Shown one piece after another: positions 23,725 through 33,093 of a stretch of DNA of 35,554 nucleotides (the first letter of the stretch is position 1; each line of letters begins with the position of its first letter). The translations under genes were made by a program, and so were the position numbers. The DNA is taken from positions 1 to 35,554 of the forward strand of contig NZ_KB904163.1 in assembly GCF_000380025.1 (NCBI RefSeq), written 5' to 3'. Source of the DNA: Streptococcus entericus DSM 14446 (GTDB lineage: Bacteria; Bacillota; Bacilli; Lactobacillales; Streptococcaceae). The notes below the pieces were generated by a model, which had not been told where the DNA came from, made no database searches, and was given only the letters and a program-made list of their open reading frames with translations.

Positions 23725-23902
23725 GCGTCTTTGCGTCTGGCTCTGTAATCACAGTTACTTTGAACTGCTTTATTTCAATTAAATTTTCTTGTCTGCATTT
23801 CGGACAATAGAGGGGGAATTTTTTTAATTCAGTATCTTCCCTTATCTTTAATCGTGTTTTATTTCCACATACAGGACACAATATCCACTTGTAGTTTATA
23901 AT
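23714..23902 (-). CDS. orf6: Tn916 Orf6, cysteine-rich KTR-domain protein
   Basis: A 62-aa protein with two CxxC pairs (CPVC and CPKC) and the K-T-R motif in GNKTRLKIRED, probably a small zinc ribbon. No ATG, GTG or TTG lies at the right distance from the GGAGGAG site, so an ATT start at 23902 is likely; the alternative TTG at 23884 would remove six residues. It lies directly after tet(M) and is probably co-transcribed. Function unknown. Confidence 0.75.
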   Translation of the reverse strand: MINYKWILCPVCGNKTRLKIREDTELKKFPLYCPKCRQENLIEIKQFKVTVITEPDAKTQSR

Positions 23903-23999
23903 AACTATCTCCTCCTTTACACTTTAATTCAAATCTTTATTAAAAAATATTTCATCTTATTTAACAAGAAACCATATTTATATAACAACATAAAATACA

Positions 24000-25919
24000 C
24001 TAAGTTATTTTATTGAACATATATCGTACTTTATCTATCCGACTATTTGGACGACGGGGCTGGCAAACAGGTTCACCGGTAGTAACATGGTACCCTTTTA
24101 ACTCTGTTAAACAAACACTACGTCCATTTGTAAAGAAAGTTAAATCACTACGATATTCTTGAATACACCGAGCAGGGATTTCTCCACTAAGAATGACCTC
24201 ATTATTTTTCAGTTGAGTATTTACGATATTTGCACAATATTTGGGAGCATCGTTATATGCTCGTGAAAGATATTCTTGTGGTGCATAAATTTTAAAACTA
24301 AGATATGGCTCTAACAATTCTGTTCCAGCTTTTTTTAAAACTTGTTCCAATACAATAGGAGCAAGCATCCGAAAATCTGCTGGGGTACTAACAGGGCTAT
24401 AGTATAAGCCATACTTAAAACAGATTTTACAGTCCGTCACATTCCAACCATACAATCCTTGTTCACAGCCATATCGTATCCCTTCCATAACTGCATTTTG
24501 AAACGATTGATTTAAGTATCCAAGAGAAACCGAGCTCTCATACTGTACTCCGCTCCCTAATGGAAGCGGTGCTACAGAAAGACCAATGGAAGCCCAGAAG
24601 GGATTCGGTGGCACTTCGATGTGAATGGTATACTCTGCTTTTTTTAACGGTCTTTCCATATAAATGACTGTAGGCTTTTTTATTTTTACCTCCACATGAT
24701 ACTTTTCTTGCAATAGAGCACAAGTCACTTCCATTTGTACTTTCCCTAAGAAAGAAAGTATGATTTCATGTGTCGTAGAATCCACATAATATTGTAGAAG
24801 CGGGTCACTGTCGGAGATTTCTAAAAGTGCATCAAGTAACATTTCCCTTTGTTGAGGTTTGCTCGGTTCAACAGTTGTTTGCAGCAGAGGGAGCGGATTT
24901 TCAATTCTCTCTCTCTGTGGCAATAGCTTTGTATCTCCAAGAACACTATTTAGCTTCAAAAACTCATTTTGCAAAATAACAATTTCCCCGGAATAAGCCT
25001 TATCAATTTTACATAATTCACCATTTATTGAAGTATACATTTCTGTAATTTTTATTTTTTCCTTTTCCGATATTCTAACCGAATCCCGCAAATGCAGGAT
25101 TCCGCCATAAAGGCGTACATATGCAAGACGTTGTCTTTCTTCCGAATATTCAATTTTGAAGACATTTCCGCAAAGTTCAGACTTCTTTCTGTATGTTGAT
25201 GAATAAAATTTATTCGTTATCACTTCTATAAGCTGCTCAATCCCTATGTTGCTTTTTGCGCTTCCATGATAAACAGGGTACAAGGAGCAATTCTGAAATC
25301 TTATGCTTTCCTCTTGTTCGAGTTCCAATGCTTCTAATGATTTACCGGACATATATTTCTCTAAAAGGTCATCGTTTCCCTCTATTACCGTATCCCATTG
25401 TTCAGATTCGGTAAAGTTCGTCACACACATATTAGGATACAGTTCTACCTTCTGTTTGATTACAATTTCGGCAGAAAGTTTCTCTTTAATATCCTGATAA
25501 ACCGTTGATAAATCAATTCCATTTTGGTCAATCTTATTGATAAAAAAGATTGTGGGAATCCCCATTTTCCTAAGTGCATGAAATAATATACGAGTTTGTG
25601 CTTGTACGCCATCTTTTGCAGAAATCAGTAGAATTGCCCCATCTAAAACTGATAATGAACGATATACTTCTGCTAAGAAATCCATATGTCCTGGCGTGTC
25701 TATGATGTTCACCTTCGTATTTTCCCACTGAAAAGAGGTTATTCCTGTCTGAATTGTAATTCCTCTCTGACGTTCTAAAAGCGTATTATCCGTCCTCGTT
25801 GTACCTTTGTCCACGCTTCCTAATTCTGTAATCGCTCCACTGTTATATAATAAGCTTTCTGTTAAGGTAGTTTTTCCTGCATCAACATGAGCTAAAACTC
25901 CAATATTAATAATTTTCAT
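24000..25919 (-). CDS. tet(M): Tet(M), ribosomal protection protein
   Basis: A 639-aa EF-G-like GTPase that removes tetracycline from the ribosome. G1 AHVDAGKTT (residues 10-18), G3 DTPGH and G4 NKID are intact, and the C-terminus ends [17 protein letters not shown]. The ATG at 25919 follows AGGAAAATCAC; five further in-frame codons from 25934 overlap the leader region and are not the start. The N- and C-terminal parts look like classical Tet(M), while the centre (for example [24 protein letters not shown]) differs at several positions, suggesting a mosaic allele. Expression is through the leader upstream. Confidence 0.97.
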   Translation of the reverse strand: MKIINIGVLAHVDAGKTTLTESLLYNSGAITELGSVDKGTTRTDNTLLERQRGITIQTGITSFQWENTKVNIIDTPGHMDFLAEVYRSLSVLDGAILLISAKDGVQAQTRILFHALRKMGIPTIFFINKIDQNGIDLSTVYQDIKEKLSAEIVIKQKVELYPNMCVTNFTESEQWDTVIEGNDDLLEKYMSGKSLEALELEQEESIRFQNCSLYPVYHGSAKSNIGIEQLIEVITNKFYSSTYRKKSELCGNVFKIEYSEERQRLAYVRLYGGILHLRDSVRISEKEKIKITEMYTSINGELCKIDKAYSGEIVILQNEFLKLNSVLGDTKLLPQRERIENPLPLLQTTVEPSKPQQREMLLDALLEISDSDPLLQYYVDSTTHEIILSFLGKVQMEVTCALLQEKYHVEVKIKKPTVIYMERPLKKAEYTIHIEVPPNPFWASIGLSVAPLPLGSGVQYESSVSLGYLNQSFQNAVMEGIRYGCEQGLYGWNVTDCKICFKYGLYYSPVSTPADFRMLAPIVLEQVLKKAGTELLEPYLSFKIYAPQEYLSRAYNDAPKYCANIVNTQLKNNEVILSGEIPARCIQEYRSDLTFFTNGRSVCLTELKGYHVTTGEPVCQPRRPNSRIDKVRYMFNKIT

Positions 25920-25934
25920 GTGATTTTCCTCCAT

Positions 25935-26021
25935 TCAAAAACCCAAAAGGGCATAAAAATCCCAGTGATAAATACTTTTATCACTGGGATTTTTATGCAT
26001 AACCATAGGTATACAAAGCAT
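25935..26021 (-). CDS. orf12: tet(M) leader peptide (Orf12)
   Basis: A 28-codon ORF starting MLCMPMVMHKNP and ending YALLGF, 15 nt before the tet(M) ATG. It is the attenuation leader of Tn916 tet(M). A perfect 22-bp inverted repeat lies inside it. Confidence 0.9.
   Translation of the reverse strand: MLCIPMVMHKNPSDKSIYHWDFYALLGF
25951..25998 (-). terminator. Attenuator hairpin within the tet(M) leader
   Basis: A perfect 22-bp inverted repeat with a 4-nt loop; the second arm includes GGGATTTTTATGC. In the known model, ribosome behaviour on the leader under tetracycline prevents termination here, raising tet(M) expression. Confidence 0.8.
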
Positions 26022-26142
26022 ACAGATATTCTCTGGATACTTTAGAATCACATGATAAAGGTATTTTTAAACTGGGTACAAAAAACTAAGCCCTCCTAAA
26101 AAAGGACATCCAATTATTTGTTCCCACTATCAAATTGACAGT

Positions 26143-26166
26143 TTATTTAAGAATACCTTGCCGCAT
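26143..26166 (-). CDS. Short upstream leader ORF of the tet(M) transcript
   Basis: Seven codons (MRQGILK) with AAAGGAG upstream, near the 5' end of the tet(M) mRNA. A possible second leader; function unproven. Confidence 0.4.
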   Translation of the reverse strand: MRQGILK

Positions 26167-26197
26167 ATTTATTAACTCCTTTTAAATAGATACTTAA

Positions 26198-26226
26198 ATA
26201 ATAGCACGTAAGAGCATATTTGTAAA
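26198..26226 (-). promoter_or_regulatory. tet(M) promoter
   Basis: Minus strand TTTACA (26226-26221) and TATTAT (26203-26198), 17 bp apart, about 280 bp before the tet(M) start. It is about 80 bp from the divergent erm(B) promoter, which points the other way. Confidence 0.7.
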
Positions 26227-26281
26227 GGAATCTCCAATTTTTTATCAAAGAGAGTACGTGATTACAAAATAGCTGTAATAA

Positions 26282-26310
26282 TGGGATATCTGTCAACTGG
26301 TATGGTTGAC
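26282..26310. repeat. 29-bp direct repeat flanking the erm(B) unit, copy 1
   Basis: Begins TGGGATATCTGTC and ends ATGGTTGAC. An exact second copy lies at 27527-27555. The first copy supplies the erm(B) -35. The pair brackets leader, erm(B) and the small downstream gene. Confidence 0.85.
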
Positions 26311-26333
26311 AGATATCCAAAATTTTGTATAAT
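26306..26333 (+). promoter_or_regulatory. erm(B) promoter
   Basis: TTGACA (26306-26311) and TATAAT (26328-26333) with 16 bp between. The consensus -35 is partly inside the 29-bp repeat. Confidence 0.8.
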
Positions 26334-26390
26334 AGGAATTGAAGTTAAATTAGATGCTAAAAATTTGTAATTAAGAAGGAGGGATTCGTC

Positions 26391-26474
26391 ATGTTGGTAT
26401 TCAAAATGCGTAATGTAGATAAAACATCTACTGTTTTGAAACAGACTAAAAACAGTGATTACGCAGATAAATAA
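26391..26474 (+). CDS. ermBL: ErmBL leader peptide
   Basis: 27 codons starting MLVFKMRNVDK and ending NSDYADK, with AAGGAGGG upstream. Macrolide-stalled ribosomes on this leader (around D10-K11) expose the erm(B) start. From memory the common form has Q at position 5; here it is K, so a variant. Confidence 0.85.
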   Translation: MLVFKMRNVDKTSTVLKQTKNSDYADK

Positions 26475-26598
26475 ATACGTTAGATTAATTCCTACCAGTG
26501 ACTAATCTTATGACTTTTTAAACAGATAACTAAAATTACAAACAAATCATTTAACTTCTGTATTTATTTACAGATGTAATCACTTCAGGAGTAATTAC

Positions 26599-27336
26599 AT
26601 GAACAAAAATATAAAATATTCTCAAAACTTTTTAACGAGTGAAAAAGTACTCAACCAAATAATAAAACAATTGAATTTAAAAGAAACCGATACCGTTTAC
26701 GAAATTGGAACAGGTAAAGGGCATTTAACGACGAAACTGGCTAAAATAAGTAAACAGGTAACGTCTATTGAATTAGACAGTCATCTATTCAACTTATCGT
26801 CAGAAAAATTAAAACTGAATACTCGTGTCACTTTAATTCACCAAGATATTCTACAGTTTCAATTCCCTAACAAACAGAGGTATAAAATTGTTGGGAGTAT
26901 TCCTTACCATTTAAGCACACAAATTATTAAAAAAGTGGTTTTTGAAAGCCATGCGTCTGACATCTATCTGATTGTTGAAGAAGGATTCTACAAGCGTACC
27001 TTGGATATTCACCGAACACTAGGGTTGCTCTTGCACACTCAAGTCTCGATTCAGCAATTGCTTAAGCTGCCAGCGGAATGCTTTCATCCTAAACCAAAAG
27101 TAAACAGTGTCTTAATAAAACTTACCCGCCATACCACAGATGTTCCAGATAAATATTGGAAGCTATATACGTACTTTGTTTCAAAATGGGTCAATCGAGA
27201 ATATCGTCAACTGTTTACTAAAAATCAGTTTCATCAAGCAATGAAACACGCCAAAGTAAACAATTTAAGTACCGTTACTTATGAGCAAGTATTGTCTATT
27301 TTTAATAGTTATCTATTATTTAACGGGAGGAAATAA
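26599..27336 (+). CDS. erm(B): Erm(B), 23S rRNA adenine-N6 methyltransferase
   Basis: A 245-aa enzyme dimethylating A2058 of 23S rRNA and giving resistance to macrolides, lincosamides and streptogramin B. SAM motif EIGTGKG (residues 35-41) and catalytic motif IPYHL (101-105) are intact and the length is standard. CAGGAG lies 7 nt before the ATG. It is on the plus strand, opposite to tet(M) and the transfer genes, so it has come in as a separate unit. Confidence 0.98.
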
Positions 27337-27340
27337 TTCT

Positions 27341-27472
27341 ATGAGTCGCTTTTGTAAATTTGGAAAGTTACACGTTACTAAAGGGAATGTAGATAAATTA
27401 TTAGATATACTACTGACAGCTTCCAAGAAGCTAAAGAGGTCCCTAGCGCCTACGGGGAATTTGTATCGATAA
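27341..27472 (+). CDS. Small ORF following erm(B)
   Basis: 43 codons (MSRFCKFGKLHVTKGN...), 4 nt after the erm(B) stop with GGGAGG before the ATG. It is commonly found after erm(B) on plasmids and transposons. Function unknown; it may be a remnant of a longer gene, since the terminator begins within its last codons. Confidence 0.7.
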   Translation: MSRFCKFGKLHVTKGNVDKLLDILLTASKKLKRSLAPTGNLYR

Positions 27473-27504
27473 GGGGTACAAATTCCCACTAAGCGCTCGG
27501 GACC
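27438..27504 (+). terminator. Long nested hairpin after erm(B)
   Basis: Outer arms GGTCCC-AGCGC / GCGCT-GGGACC and inner arms GGGAATTTGTA / TACAAATTCCC. No long T-run follows, but the stem is strong and overlaps the end of the small ORF. Confidence 0.6.
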
Positions 27505-27526
27505 CCTTGTAGGAAAATGTCCTAAG

Positions 27527-27555
27527 TGGGATATCTGTCAACTGGTATGGTTGAC
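27527..27555. repeat. 29-bp direct repeat flanking the erm(B) unit, copy 2
   Basis: Exact copy of 26282-26310. After TTGAC the sequence diverges (TAAAAATAC instead of AGATATCC), so the -10 is not duplicated. Confidence 0.85.
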
Positions 27556-27557
27556 TA

Positions 27558-27592
27558 AAAATACTTCCTACGAAAATGTAGGGGGTATTTTT
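27558..27592. terminator. Terminator between erm(B) unit and ISL3 transposase
   Basis: AAAATACTTCCTAC pairs with GTAGGGGGTATTTT (two G-U pairs), followed by TTT; A/T runs on both sides suit both converging genes. Confidence 0.75.
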
Positions 27593-28840
27593 TTACGAAA
27601 AAATACAATCGATTCTTAAAAAGAAAAATTTTTGATTGGCAAAACCATAACAAGTTCGTTTTAGGGTTTTGATTTTGCGATTGATGCCTTCTAAAGGACC
27701 ATTAGAGTATTCAAATTTAGCGCTATTTAAGACATATTTTCTGTTTTGACGAAGGGTTTGAATAGCAGTATCCATTTCTGTATTGGTTTTTTGGTAGTCT
27801 AAGATGGTTGACTCTAGTAATTCACTATTGCGCTCGTTTAGGGCTTTCGTGATATCTTGGTAAGTTTGGTATACTTCAGCGAACTTGGAAAATTTACTAG
27901 TAATGAGATCAACAGCATTTTGGCGAGTCATATATTGTTTAACGCCGCGAAGAAAAACTACTTCTTCAGGGTGAAGATCTTCAGCTTTTTTATGGAATAG
28001 CTTCCAATGTGACTTCATAATTTTATATTCTCGGCTCTGTTTATCAAGTTGCTTTAGGATAGAGATACGACAATTGTCCAAAGCGCGACCAGCTAATTGT
28101 ACAAGGTGGAAGCGATCAATAATGATATTGGCATTAGGGAAAAGGCGATAGATAAAACTTTGATATTGAGCATTTAAATCAATTACAACTGATTGAACGC
28201 ATTCGCGTTCGGCTTTTGAATAACGACTTTCAAAATAATCAACAATGGTAGGTGATAGACGATCCTGTAACTTTGTGACAATTTGGTGGGTTTCAGCGTC
28301 ACAACAGATAAAGGACATCACAGACTTAATTGAACGAAACTCGTCAAAACATAGATGCTTAGGCAACTTAGCCACACGATAGTGTGGTTCCATGCGCTCT
28401 AAGATTGTTCGACGAACACTGCTAGGAGAGCAGTGACACATTTCAGCAATAAGCTGACCAGATAAGCCTTTACGAGCTAAAAGCATGATTTGATTTTTGA
28501 GATCACTGGATAAGGTTTGATTTTCTTTGGTTAAATTAGTAATAGCACCAAAAGTAGTATGGCATGATTTACATTTATAGCGTTGTTTACGAAGCTCTAG
28601 TTCATATCTTCTCCCATTTAAACTTGCCAGTCGTACATGAGTTTTGCGAAAGCCATCCTTATTAACTGTGGGAAAGCCACAGTTACGACAACGATTAATC
28701 GGATAAGAAAGAGTAGCTGTTATTAGCGTTATATACTCTTTAACAGAATCGTTGTTGTGTTCAGCTTCTTCAACAGAAATAATTTTAATATTTTTATCTT
28801 TAATTCCAAGAATATTTAGGATAGAATCATTATGGGACAT
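27593..28840 (-). CDS. ISL3-family transposase
   Basis: A 415-aa protein. The N-terminal zinc ribbons CRNC and CKSC are followed by a helix-turn-helix (LSGQLIAEMCHCSPSSVRRT) and a DDE core with D in LCFDEFRS, D in VVIDLNAQYQSF and E in NGPLEGINRKIK. All are as in ISL3 transposases and the length is typical, so it is probably functional. The terminal inverted repeats could not be placed with confidence. It lies between erm(B) and orf13 and faces erm(B). Confidence 0.9.
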   Translation of the reverse strand: MSHNDSILNILGIKDKNIKIISVEEAEHNNDSVKEYITLITATLSYPINRCRNCGFPTVNKDGFRKTHVRLASLNGRRYELELRKQRYKCKSCHTTFGAITNLTKENQTLSSDLKNQIMLLARKGLSGQLIAEMCHCSPSSVRRTILERMEPHYRVAKLPKHLCFDEFRSIKSVMSFICCDAETHQIVTKLQDRLSPTIVDYFESRYSKAERECVQSVVIDLNAQYQSFIYRLFPNANIIIDRFHLVQLAGRALDNCRISILKQLDKQSREYKIMKSHWKLFHKKAEDLHPEEVVFLRGVKQYMTRQNAVDLITSKFSKFAEVYQTYQDITKALNERNSELLESTILDYQKTNTEMDTAIQTLRQNRKYVLNSAKFEYSNGPLEGINRKIKTLKRTCYGFANQKFFFLRIDCIFS

Positions 28841-28887
28841 TTGTTTAACCTTCTTTCATGATTTTTGTGGTGAATTGATTGTATAAC

Positions 28888-28954
28888 GAGGGGACAGCAA
28901 ATGTCCTCTTTTTTGTATAAAAAAATCTGGCATGGAATCTCTATCCATACCAGA
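28888..28954. terminator. Hairpins between ISL3 transposase and orf13
   Basis: GGACA/TGTCC at 28888-28908 followed by CTTTTTTG on the plus strand, and TCTGGCATGGA/TCCATACCAGA at 28926-28954 (11-bp stem, one mismatch) just after the orf13 stop on the minus strand. The second is probably the native Tn916 structure after orf13. Confidence 0.5.
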
Positions 28955-28986
28955 AAGTGTATACCCTAATAATGTACCAATATTTG

Positions 28987-29919
28987 TTATTCTATAATCT
29001 TCCAATTACTCCCGTTCTTTTCAAGTACCAAATCAAATTGAGATACCTGCGTTGCTTTGGTCTGCTGGTCGATATACTCCACTGTCAGCGATACCGTGAC
29101 TTGATTATCCTTACGATTGTGAATAGGATTTACCAGTTCTTGAAAGATGTACTCTTTTCCGATTGGTTTTAATATCCCGTCATTCACATAGTAGGAAAGT
29201 TCACTGGCTGTCGCTGTAGGATAGAGCTTGAAGAACGTCGTTAAAAACTCATTGATTTCATTGGTTGTAATGGAATCAACCGTCCCCTCACTTTCAATGG
29301 CTTTTGGTTTATAACTTGATTTCTTAGGTATGTTGGTAATGGTCGGATTCTTAACCAGTACCATATTTCCAGAACCATCTACATAGACACTCACTATATA
29401 AGCAGAGTGGACGGTCTTTGTATTTTCTCCCTCTGTAATGAGCTGGTCTACACTGTAGGTTACATTAAACTCATTGTCGCCAGTTGGCTCTACCGTCCAT
29501 ATCTGAAATCCTCTTACAGAAGACGATACAGGAATATCTTTGCGTACTGTATCAACATTGAGAGCTTGAAGTTCATCTGTCAGATAGCCTTTTAGACTTT
29601 CCATTCGATTATCAATGGACTTATCGGATTGCTCCCATGAATAGTAGACTTTCGCAAAGTTCTCTACAAAATTTTCTACATGATGAGTATCAACGTATTC
29701 CTTTTCTATGATAGTTGTTTCGTGAATAGTATGAGTATCTATAGCTGTAAAGTGCTTGAATATCGCAAAGCTGAAACTAAGCCCTAAAAGTACCCACAAG
29801 GCAATCACAACCTTTTTACGAGGATTGACTTTGTAGATACGAGGTTTCTTTTCCTTTGGTATCTGTTTTTCTTTATTCTGATTTTTTCTGAATTTCATCA
29901 TTGAATCTTCCTTTCTCAT
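28987..29919 (-). CDS. orf13: Tn916 Orf13, TcpC-like transfer protein
   Basis: A 310-aa single-pass membrane protein: a basic cytoplasmic N-terminus (KEKKPRIYKVNPRKK), a helix (VVIALWVLLGLSFSFAIF) and a large outer domain with two NTF2-like halves, as in TcpC of Gram-positive conjugation machines. The ATG at 29919 overlaps the orf14 stop (ATGA); a second ATG at 29901 has a better ribosome site (AAAGGAAG) and would give 304 aa. Confidence 0.88.
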   Translation of the reverse strand: MRKEDSMMKFRKNQNKEKQIPKEKKPRIYKVNPRKKVVIALWVLLGLSFSFAIFKHFTAIDTHTIHETTIIEKEYVDTHHVENFVENFAKVYYSWEQSDKSIDNRMESLKGYLTDELQALNVDTVRKDIPVSSSVRGFQIWTVEPTGDNEFNVTYSVDQLITEGENTKTVHSAYIVSVYVDGSGNMVLVKNPTITNIPKKSSYKPKAIESEGTVDSITTNEINEFLTTFFKLYPTATASELSYYVNDGILKPIGKEYIFQELVNPIHNRKDNQVTVSLTVEYIDQQTKATQVSQFDLVLEKNGSNWKIIE

Positions 29920-30917
29920 TGTTTGATTCGTCCTGCTCCTACTAAATGCTGTTGCCAATAGGAGCTTGTTAAGTCGGCATAGCCGATAGGGTCTCCTGCG
30001 TGAAACATTCGATTATCGCCTAAATAAATCCCGATATGAGTAATATAAGAGCCAGCGTTATAGGTAGAATGAAAGAAAACCAAATCGCCAGCTTTTGCTT
30101 CGGATAGTGGGATATGCTGGGTCACATCATATTGCTGTTGTGCGGTTCGTGGTAAGTTAATTCCAGCTTTGCCATACGTCCATTGTGTCAGTCCGCTACA
30201 ATCAAATGAAGTAGTCGGGGAAGCTCCGCCATAGACATACTTCCAACCCTCATATTTCAGTGCTTCGTCCATGATGGCTTGTACCGTATTATCATTAAAT
30301 TGAGTTGTGACAAGATACTGCGTAACAAGCTGAACATAAAACATATTGCCATAGTTATATCGCCAGCCCCCATTGATGGGTATGGCTATTGGATTGGGAT
30401 AGGACACTTTTTCGCCGTCTGAATATTCCTTAGAGAAACTTTGAGCCAGTTCAAAGGTATATTTGTTTCCACGATTAGCCACATACCCTAAGAAGCCACC
30501 GCCATAATTGTAGGACTGAATAACCGATTCCAAATCCACACCGAGCCTTTCGCTACTGGCTAATAATTCACTGAAATACTTCACACCTTGCTTAATGGAT
30601 TCTTCTGTACTCAATGAATTAGGTGGAAGACCGAGGGATTCCGAGGACTGCATAACATCTTCCGCAGTACCGCCCGATTCCACCTGTATAATCGCAAGAA
30701 GTATGTTGACATATTCTTCAACGCCATATTCTTTGGCATATTTTTCTACCATAGGCTTATGAGCCAGCACTTCTGCGGAAACATTCACACCTCCATAATG
30801 AATATTGGAAATTCCGCTGTCCTGTTCATCTGAAAATAAAATGGCAACAAACAGAAGCAGTGAGAAGACCATCAAGAATAATCCAGAACCACCAATCACT
30901 AAAGTTTTCAACTTCAT
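29916..30917 (-). CDS. orf14: Tn916 Orf14, bifunctional cell-wall hydrolase
   Basis: A 333-aa secreted or membrane-anchored protein: an N-terminal hydrophobic segment, a lysozyme-like transglycosylase domain (LLAIIQVESGG) and a C-terminal NlpC/P60 peptidase with catalytic Cys in FDCSGLTQW and His in THIGIYLG. It opens peptidoglycan for the conjugation channel. It overlaps orf15 by ATGA. Confidence 0.93.
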   Translation of the reverse strand: MKLKTLVIGGSGLFLMVFSLLLFVAILFSDEQDSGISNIHYGGVNVSAEVLAHKPMVEKYAKEYGVEEYVNILLAIIQVESGGTAEDVMQSSESLGLPPNSLSTEESIKQGVKYFSELLASSERLGVDLESVIQSYNYGGGFLGYVANRGNKYTFELAQSFSKEYSDGEKVSYPNPIAIPINGGWRYNYGNMFYVQLVTQYLVTTQFNDNTVQAIMDEALKYEGWKYVYGGASPTTSFDCSGLTQWTYGKAGINLPRTAQQQYDVTQHIPLSEAKAGDLVFFHSTYNAGSYITHIGIYLGDNRMFHAGDPIGYADLTSSYWQQHLVGAGRIKQ

Positions 30918-33091
30918 GGTTTCTTACCGACTTTCTTAATGGTGGCGGTTTTGATTGGTGGTCTACTTCTTGTATTTTGTAGTGGTACTCTTTGAACAGT
31001 AGACGGACGTTCTTTTGTGATTGGACGTTGTGAAGTTCTATCTGCTGTAGTGGTTGAAGTTGCTGGCTTTTGAACGGTTTTTTCTTGAACGGTATTGCCT
31101 TGGCGTTCCACTTTTGGACTTGAAAAATCGGACTTAACTGCTGGACGCTCTTGTTTGGCTTGTTGAGATTCCTTATATGAAGTCTGAATATTAGACTGTT
31201 TTGAGGTCTGTTCATCATGATATTGTTCTTGTCTTGTAGTCGGTCTTTCATGAACAGAAGAAGCAGGCTGTTTTTTCTGTTTGACCTGTTCCATTTCAGA
31301 GCGACGCTTCGCAATGGTTTTTCGCCTTTGTTCCTGCTGTTCCTTGCGTCCACTGGCTCTGTCCGCTTTGGTTTGAGAAATACTACTGGTTAAATCACGG
31401 ACATTCTCTTTTACTTTGGATTTTCCTTGATATACTGCATATCTTGCATTGGTCGGCAAATCTTTAACCTGTTCTTTCAAACCACTAGCAGTGTCTACCA
31501 TTCTGTCTTTGGTATCAGCTACTGTACCGATGGTTTGACCGATACGTTTTCCAAGTGTTGATTTTTCCTTTCCGTCTGGTCGGGAGTGATCTGCTTGTGT
31601 CCTTGCAGAACTCCCCGAACCCGACTGTCCTTTTTTACCTGTAACAATGGCAGACCCAGCCCCTAGAGTAGTCATGGAACGTCCAAGTTTCCGCTGTAGA
31701 CGGTGCATGTGAGCGTGCATAAGCATACGAGGTTTTCTCATCACACGACTTCCCACACTTTGAGAATCGTTACTCTGTAGAGAAAACATACTCATTAAAT
31801 CGCCCAGCTTGAAGTAGATTCCTGCAAAGGTCACAATCTGTAGAAAAGCAATCAAAAAGAACGGATAACCAGCCGATAAGGTATAGAGCATGGTTGAAAT
31901 ACTAAATGCTGTCGTAATAATCAATGTGATTCCAGCTCGTGTCAAAATGGTATTAAAGAGCTTTGTTATGGCTCGTTTTGACATACCATCAAATGATGGA
32001 ATCATGCTTAAAATAAAGCTCACAGGCAGAAACATAGCATAGATGATAAAAAGTACCTGCGAGAAAATCATGATTCCTGTTAATAGGAATACAAATATGG
32101 AAATCCCAATATTGAAGACAAATAGGAAGAAGACTGTACCTAAACGGTTAATGGTCTTTGTAATGGTTAGATTGGTATTGCTTCTGTCTTCAATTTCTTC
32201 CGCAACAATTTTTTCTCTGTCTTCGCCATTGTTGGAATCTGGGCTGGTGGAGAGCAGGCTTTCCACACGGTCAATACCGATACTTTCAATGTCTGAACTG
32301 TTGTATTGAAGCAGTAGCCACGGTTGCTGAACCTGTATGGAAAACAGGCTATCTCTGATTAAGTCCACGCTGTCCTTGCCTTGACTATCGGAATGGGGCA
32401 TGACAATCTTCGTGCCAAGTGATAAACTGGCATTACTGATGTCTGATGAAAAGTCATTGATTTTTTTAATGTAGTCGGGAGCGTAGGCAATAAAGGAAGC
32501 CGATAGGATAAACACCAGCACAAAATTCATAATGGCATGAATTGCCTTTGTGGTTTCTCTCTTTATCAGTCCCGTATAGGCAACATAAACCCCAAGAACC
32601 AAAATCAAGAGTAAGAGGAATCCAACATAGAAACCCTCTGTTGAAAATCCGTTTGCACTCACACCAGCTAAGGTCTGCATATTCTTACCAATGGAATCTG
32701 CTGTAGCGGAAATGAAGTCTAAGGAATAGGCTTCCTGTACTAAGTAACCTGTCGCATTGGAAACATACAAACTGATTGTCCAAATAAAATTGGTAATGGC
32801 ATATAGTCCATACATGACCTGTTTTCCAATCCCGTCCGACCAGTTCCACGGAAGCCAGCCCCAGCTATTATCCACATAAAAATCCAGTTGATAGTTTTCA
32901 AGTGGGTATCGGCTGTATTCATTTGCCACATTGACCGTATCATCTACCAAGCCCGCAGCTTGAACCACCGTTCCCAGCATGGCTAAAAGAAAAATGGCAA
33001 TCACAAGTGTGAAAGCCACTGTCATTGCCACTTTACCTAGACGTTTCAGCGTCCAGTTTGATTTTATTCTGTTTACTATTGATGGTTTCAC
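30914..33091 (-). CDS. orf15: Tn916 Orf15, channel-forming membrane protein (VirB6-like)
   Basis: A 725-aa protein with an N-terminal helix, about seven further membrane segments up to about residue 440, and a long basic, Gln/Thr-rich cytoplasmic tail. The layout is that of VirB6/TrbL-type mating-channel proteins. The start is GTG at 33091 with GAGGTGT upstream; the Tn916 entry is, from memory, slightly longer. It starts 2 nt after the orf16 stop. Confidence 0.88.
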   Translation of the reverse strand: MKPSIVNRIKSNWTLKRLGKVAMTVAFTLVIAIFLLAMLGTVVQAAGLVDDTVNVANEYSRYPLENYQLDFYVDNSWGWLPWNWSDGIGKQVMYGLYAITNFIWTISLYVSNATGYLVQEAYSLDFISATADSIGKNMQTLAGVSANGFSTEGFYVGFLLLLILVLGVYVAYTGLIKRETTKAIHAIMNFVLVFILSASFIAYAPDYIKKINDFSSDISNASLSLGTKIVMPHSDSQGKDSVDLIRDSLFSIQVQQPWLLLQYNSSDIESIGIDRVESLLSTSPDSNNGEDREKIVAEEIEDRSNTNLTITKTINRLGTVFFLFVFNIGISIFVFLLTGIMIFSQVLFIIYAMFLPVSFILSMIPSFDGMSKRAITKLFNTILTRAGITLIITTAFSISTMLYTLSAGYPFFLIAFLQIVTFAGIYFKLGDLMSMFSLQSNDSQSVGSRVMRKPRMLMHAHMHRLQRKLGRSMTTLGAGSAIVTGKKGQSGSGSSARTQADHSRPDGKEKSTLGKRIGQTIGTVADTKDRMVDTASGLKEQVKDLPTNARYAVYQGKSKVKENVRDLTSSISQTKADRASGRKEQQEQRRKTIAKRRSEMEQVKQKKQPASSVHERPTTRQEQYHDEQTSKQSNIQTSYKESQQAKQERPAVKSDFSSPKVERQGNTVQEKTVQKPATSTTTADRTSQRPITKERPSTVQRVPLQNTRSRPPIKTATIKKVGKKP

Positions 33092-33093
33092 AT

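Noticed and set aside
30826..31353. 175-codon ORF within orf15
   Set aside because: Out-of-frame reading of the low-complexity, Gln/Lys-rich tail of Orf15.
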